Assembly: GCA_964383325.1 (NCBI GenBank)
Contig: CAYLGY010000056.1
Location: 1 to 18,549 of the forward strand
From: CAYLGY01 sp964383325
GTDB taxonomy: Bacteria; Pseudomonadota; Alphaproteobacteria; Rhizobiales; Rhizobiaceae
Direction of reading: 5' to 3'
DNA: 18,549 nt
Part shown: positions 15,886-18,549 of the stretch, piece by piece
How the letters are laid out: every line of letters begins with the position of its first letter
How positions within the stretch are numbered: position 1 is the first letter of the stretch
Notes under the pieces: model-generated
What the model saw: only the letters and a program-made list of their open reading frames with translations
Databases searched by the model: none
Told to the model about the DNA's origin: nothing
Translations under genes and position numbers: made by a program

Positions 15886-16463
15886 TGGCCTGCTGCCTTT
15901 TCCCTGGCGCGCGCGGCCTCGGCCGTCACGCGGAGCCAGGCGGAGCTCCCGCGCAGGGACTGGTCCACCGGCTTCTGGACCGCCAGCATCCTTTCTCTGC
16001 CCTGGCGCATGCGGTTCGCGCCGTCCCAGGCCTGGACCCAGACGCAGGGCATGTCCGGCTCGACCTCGCAATTGCCATTGGCCCGGACTCCACCGCACGG
16101 TCCATTGCGTAATTGCTTGGGGCAGTTCATCGGGCAGGACATTCCGGTCGAGGACAGGATGCACTGGCCGCACATGCGGCAATCGAACAGGAAGCCCTTC
16201 ACGTTACGCTCGACAAAGGTGACGGGCCGCTCGGCACGGTGATAGCCGATCCGCTTCCAGAACGGATGCAAGGCAAGGAACACGTCCGCGAAGCGCGCGT
16301 AGAACCATTCCAGCAATCGTGCATTGCGCACAGACCACAGGCGCACAGTATAGCGACGCCTCTGCCGCCGCTGCGGGCTGACATCGGCAGGCTGGAACTC
16401 CCTTCTCGCGGCTGCCCTGCGGACCAGGATCGCCTGGGGAACCGTGCGCGGCTCATCCGACAT
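15882..16463 (-). CDS. metV: MetV-type MTHFR C-terminal zinc/Fe-S protein
   Basis: Protein of 193 aa that partners with a short MetF (methylenetetrahydrofolate reductase C-terminal family). Its C-terminal half holds eight cysteines at 95, 98, 101, 110, 114, 123, 132 and 140 (CRMCGQC, CPMNC, GPCGG and so on), probable metal or Fe-S ligands. The N-terminal 40 residues are basic and Arg-rich. The ATG at 16463 overlaps the end of the PF13769 gene by 11 nt and the stop overlaps metF. The ligand type (Zn or 4Fe-4S) is not decided by sequence. No strong ribosome binding site precedes it. Confidence 0.85.
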   Translation of the reverse strand: MSDEPRTVPQAILVRRAAARREFQPADVSPQRRQRRRYTVRLWSVRNARLLEWFYARFADVFLALHPFWKRIGYHRAERPVTFVERNVKGFLFDCRMCGQCILSSTGMSCPMNCPKQLRNGPCGGVRANGNCEVEPDMPCVWVQAWDGANRMRQGRERMLAVQKPVDQSLRGSSAWLRVTAEAARAREKAAGQ

Positions 16464-16758
16464 GCGCCCGCCCGCCTGCCTTGGCAAGCGCAACCAGGCG
16501 CTCGCGGGGGAACTCTTCCTCGAGCCGGGCCGCAGCCAGATCGGCTTCCCGATCGAGGTCGTCGCTGACTTCCACCGGCTCGCTTCGCCGCCATTCCGCC
16601 AGATATTCATCCGTCCCGGCAGCGCCGCTGCGCATGGCGCACATGTCGATGGCTTCCGTGAAACGCAGCGACAATTCGCGCTTGGCCGACTGACGCCCCT
16701 TCTTCACGATGACCTGCGCGGGAATGTCGCGCCAATAGACGATTACAAGACTGGCCAT
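16453..16758 (-). CDS. PF13769 'virulence factor' family small protein
   Basis: Small acidic-ended protein of 101 aa beginning MASLVIVYWRDIPAQVIVKKGRQSAKREL, the typical start of the poorly named 'virulence factor' family. The segment RFTEAIDMCAMRSGAAGTDEYLAEWRR is also characteristic. In Alphaproteobacteria this family sits with MetF, MetV and corrinoid methyltransferase genes, so a role in folate/corrinoid methyl transfer is likely and virulence is not implied. I chose ATG 16758 (GGAG 9 nt upstream); an earlier ATG at 16845 adds unrelated residues. The biochemical function is unknown. Confidence 0.8.
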   Translation of the reverse strand: MASLVIVYWRDIPAQVIVKKGRQSAKRELSLRFTEAIDMCAMRSGAAGTDEYLAEWRRSEPVEVSDDLDREADLAAARLEEEFPRERLVALAKAGGRAHVG

Positions 16759-16908
16759 GCCGCACCGCTCCGGAAACCTGTGGGGAAATTCAATGCCGCA
16801 TATGGGGTGGCGCTGCTGTTTACCCAACGACGCAACCCCATTCAAAAGCGACGTGTCCGCTCCCGGAGACGCGCCGCAACCAGGTCCTCAGTCTGAATCG
16901 GGATGGCG

Positions 16909-17544
16909 CTAGCCGAGCATTCCGGCTGCAACCGTTCCGGCGACGCCGACGATTGCGGTAACGAGCAGGATCGAGAGCAGGCCGATGAGGAGGCCGATGC
17001 CGAGCCAGATTCCGTCACGCTCGGAAAGGGCGAGCGCGATCAGGAATACCGCGAAAGAGGGTAGCCAGTTGCCCAGCGGAATGGGGAGGGTGACGATGAC
17101 CGACAGGACGAACCCGATCAGGCCGATCGTTCGGTCGGCCATGGCGCTGGAGGGAAACGGCCACCAGCGCGGCCGGATGAGCTTTTCGAATTTCAGCAGT
17201 CGCGGCAGATTTCGCTCGGTCATGCGCCGGAAGCGCTGAGCGCTGAGCGAACGGGAAAGGACCGAGCGCGGCAGCCACACCGTGCCTTGCCCCAGAAGCA
17301 TCTGGCCGGTGATGAGCAGCATGGGCAGACCGAGGATCAGCGTGGTGCCCGGAGGAAGCGGCAGGAGATTGATGGCGGCGAAAAAGGCCAGAAGGGCTGC
17401 AAAGCTCCGGTCGCCCAGCGCGTCCCGGATGTGCCCGACCGTTATGGGACCAGAGGAGCGTTCGGCAAGCGTGCCCAGGATCGACGACAGTCTTGGTGGC
17501 AGATTTGCTTCGCGGCGTCCGAAGATGGCTGTCCTGTCGGTCAT
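16909..17544 (-). CDS. exoD: ExoD-like exopolysaccharide synthesis membrane protein
   Basis: Membrane protein of 211 aa of the ExoD family. ITVGHIRDALGDRSFAALLAFFAAINLLPLPPGTT is the usual N-terminal signature, and four or five hydrophobic helices follow, the last two near the C-terminus. Family members affect exopolysaccharide or stress resistance by an unknown mechanism. ATG 17544 is used; 17625 would add a non-conserved leader. It lies between the DUF1638 gene and the PF13769 gene with gaps of 107 and 150 nt, which interrupts an otherwise one-carbon gene set. It may have its own promoter. Confidence 0.85.
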   Translation of the reverse strand: MTDRTAIFGRREANLPPRLSSILGTLAERSSGPITVGHIRDALGDRSFAALLAFFAAINLLPLPPGTTLILGLPMLLITGQMLLGQGTVWLPRSVLSRSLSAQRFRRMTERNLPRLLKFEKLIRPRWWPFPSSAMADRTIGLIGFVLSVIVTLPIPLGNWLPSFAVFLIALALSERDGIWLGIGLLIGLLSILLVTAIVGVAGTVAAGMLG

Positions 17545-17651
17545 TGGCGCATGCTCTGATGGAGTCTCCTGTATCCTGCAACCAGGGAGCTTACGAATTG
17601 TGACATCTCTGTAAGGATCTGTCACCTGAAAGAATTCGGTCGCGATCCGAA

Positions 17652-18299
17652 TCAGCTTCGCATTGCGCCGAGCATTGCGGGGACAAGATCGCCATAGCCG
17701 GTAAAGCGGCGCTCATAGGTCAGGTTCATCCATTTCGCGGCATCCCTTGCGACCTGCTCCAGCTCCGGATCGTCGGTTTGCGCCAGGTAGATCAGCCGTT
17801 CGTAATTGCCGAAATAATCATGAATCAGTTCGGGATGGCGATCGAGGCCCATGGGCTTCAGGAAAAAGGCATCAAAATGACGGCAGAGAAAATCGGTCAT
17901 GTAGAACGAGGTCATGTCGTCCTGCGCGATGGAGGCAAAATGCGCGAGACCCTGATAGGCGGCAAAGCAATGCGGACCTGCAATTCGCTCGATGCCGTAG
18001 CGTGAAAGCAGCGCGTCGAGCTGCCCGCCGGTGCCGCAATCGGCATAGCCGGCGAAGATGCGGACGATGCCGTGCCGGTGCGCCTCCTCGATCGCCTCTT
18101 CCATCGCGGGCACGATGCGGTCCGGCGTATAATGATATTGCGCCGGCAAGCATACCAGATCGAGATGGTCGAGCCCGTATTGCTGCTTGATGGCGAGGAT
18201 CTCCCGCGCGATCATGCCGCAGGCAATGACGCGGACACGCTCCGCCTCGGGCCGCGACGAGCGGCCCTTGGCCAATGCAACCTCACCGAACTCGCTCAC
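17652..18299 (-). CDS. DUF1638 domain protein linked to corrinoid methyl transfer
   Basis: Soluble protein of 215 aa matching the DUF1638 family (VRVIACGMIAREILAIKQQYG, then LPAQYHYTPDRIVPAMEEAI and FAGYADCGTGGQLDALL). Members are regularly encoded beside corrinoid proteins and methylamine or methyl-THF methyltransferases, but no reaction is established to my knowledge. Conserved Cys and His residues (ACGM, ADCGTGG, GPHCFAAY) could bind metal. The GTG at 18299 is the only clear start, with GGAGG 13 nt upstream. It begins 44 nt after the corrinoid protein gene, so the two are probably in one operon. Confidence 0.85.
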   Translation of the reverse strand: MSEFGEVALAKGRSSRPEAERVRVIACGMIAREILAIKQQYGLDHLDLVCLPAQYHYTPDRIVPAMEEAIEEAHRHGIVRIFAGYADCGTGGQLDALLSRYGIERIAGPHCFAAYQGLAHFASIAQDDMTSFYMTDFLCRHFDAFFLKPMGLDRHPELIHDYFGNYERLIYLAQTDDPELEQVARDAAKWMNLTYERRFTGYGDLVPAMLGAMRS

Positions 18300-18343
18300 A
18301 ACGGTTCCACAGCCTCCGCATCACCCGTACGGGCAGGCAGGCG

Positions 18344-18549
18344 TCAGGCCGTCGCCGCGGCCTGATTGTGCCGGCGGGCGATCAGCGCCTTCGCCGTTTC
18401 GACCGCCACGGCGGCATCACGGCAATAGGCGTCGGCGCCAACGGCCTTGCCGAATTCCTCGTTCAGGGGCGCTCCACCGACAAGCACGATGTAGTCGTCG
18501 CGGATGCCCTTTTCCTTCATCGTGTCGATGACGACCTTCATGTAGGGCA
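18344..18549 (-). CDS. Corrinoid (cobalamin-binding) methyltransferase protein, C-terminal part only
   Basis: About 67 C-terminal residues of a B12-binding protein; the N-terminus and the His ligand motif (DxHxxG) lie beyond the window edge. IVLVGGAPLNEEFGKAVGADAYCRDAAVAVETAKAL matches the end of the Rossmann cobalamin domain of MtbC/MetH-type proteins, where GGAP contacts the dimethylbenzimidazole tail region. The frame continues open to the edge, so this is a cut gene, not a truncation. It would carry methyl groups between methyl-THF (via the 13753-14706 enzyme) and an acceptor such as homocysteine. Confidence 0.85.
   Translation of the reverse strand, partial: PYMKVVIDTMKEKGIRDDYIVLVGGAPLNEEFGKAVGADAYCRDAAVAVETAKALIARRHNQAAATA

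Overview
The window is a gene-dense, GC-rich stretch in the style of an alphaproteobacterium. CAT/TAT/GAT codon habits and the MetV/PF13769/DUF1638 one-carbon cluster suggest Sphingomonadales, Rhodobacterales or relatives; this is inference, as there is no rRNA or tRNA to anchor it. No mobile element, CRISPR array, tRNA or rRNA was seen.

Region A (about 80-7990) is a divergent pair of transcription units around one promoter region near 1912-1957. To the left (minus strand) run a luciferase-like (LLM) putative F420-dependent oxidoreductase and an NADPH:F420 reductase-like gene. To the right (plus strand) run a threonine-synthase-like PLP enzyme, a three-subunit molybdenum hydroxylase (large, FAD and 2Fe-2S subunits in CoxL-CoxM-CoxS order) and a second, Mer-like LLM oxidoreductase. 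The set reads as an uncharacterised catabolic or tailoring pathway that may use F420, Mo cofactor and PLP chemistry. The substrate cannot be read from the sequence.

Region B (about 8050-10987, minus strand) is a complete TRAP transporter (dctP-dctQ-dctM order). Its binding protein has Arg174 and a Glu-Trp pair at 212-213, as in 2-oxoacid/TakP-type receptors. It may import the substrate of region A. A 667-nt gene-poor gap follows (10988-11654). It holds a second copy of the palindromic promoter element of region A and a strong RNA-like hairpin.

Region C (11655-18549, minus strand) is a corrinoid/tetrahydrofolate one-carbon cluster. In transcription order it has the C-terminal end of a corrinoid (B12-binding) protein (cut by the window edge), a DUF1638 protein, an ExoD-like membrane protein, a PF13769 protein, MetV, MetF, a methyltetrahydrofolate:corrinoid methyltransferase and a RACo/RamQ-like corrinoid reactivase. 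A dyad resembling SahR sites precedes the methyltransferase-reactivase pair. That makes a split, multi-protein cobalamin methionine synthase with its own activator the leading reading; catabolic demethylation feeding methyl-THF into MetF is the alternative.

The two halves could cooperate, with methyl groups from an imported substrate entering the C1 pool, but only proximity and the repeated promoter element in region B support this.
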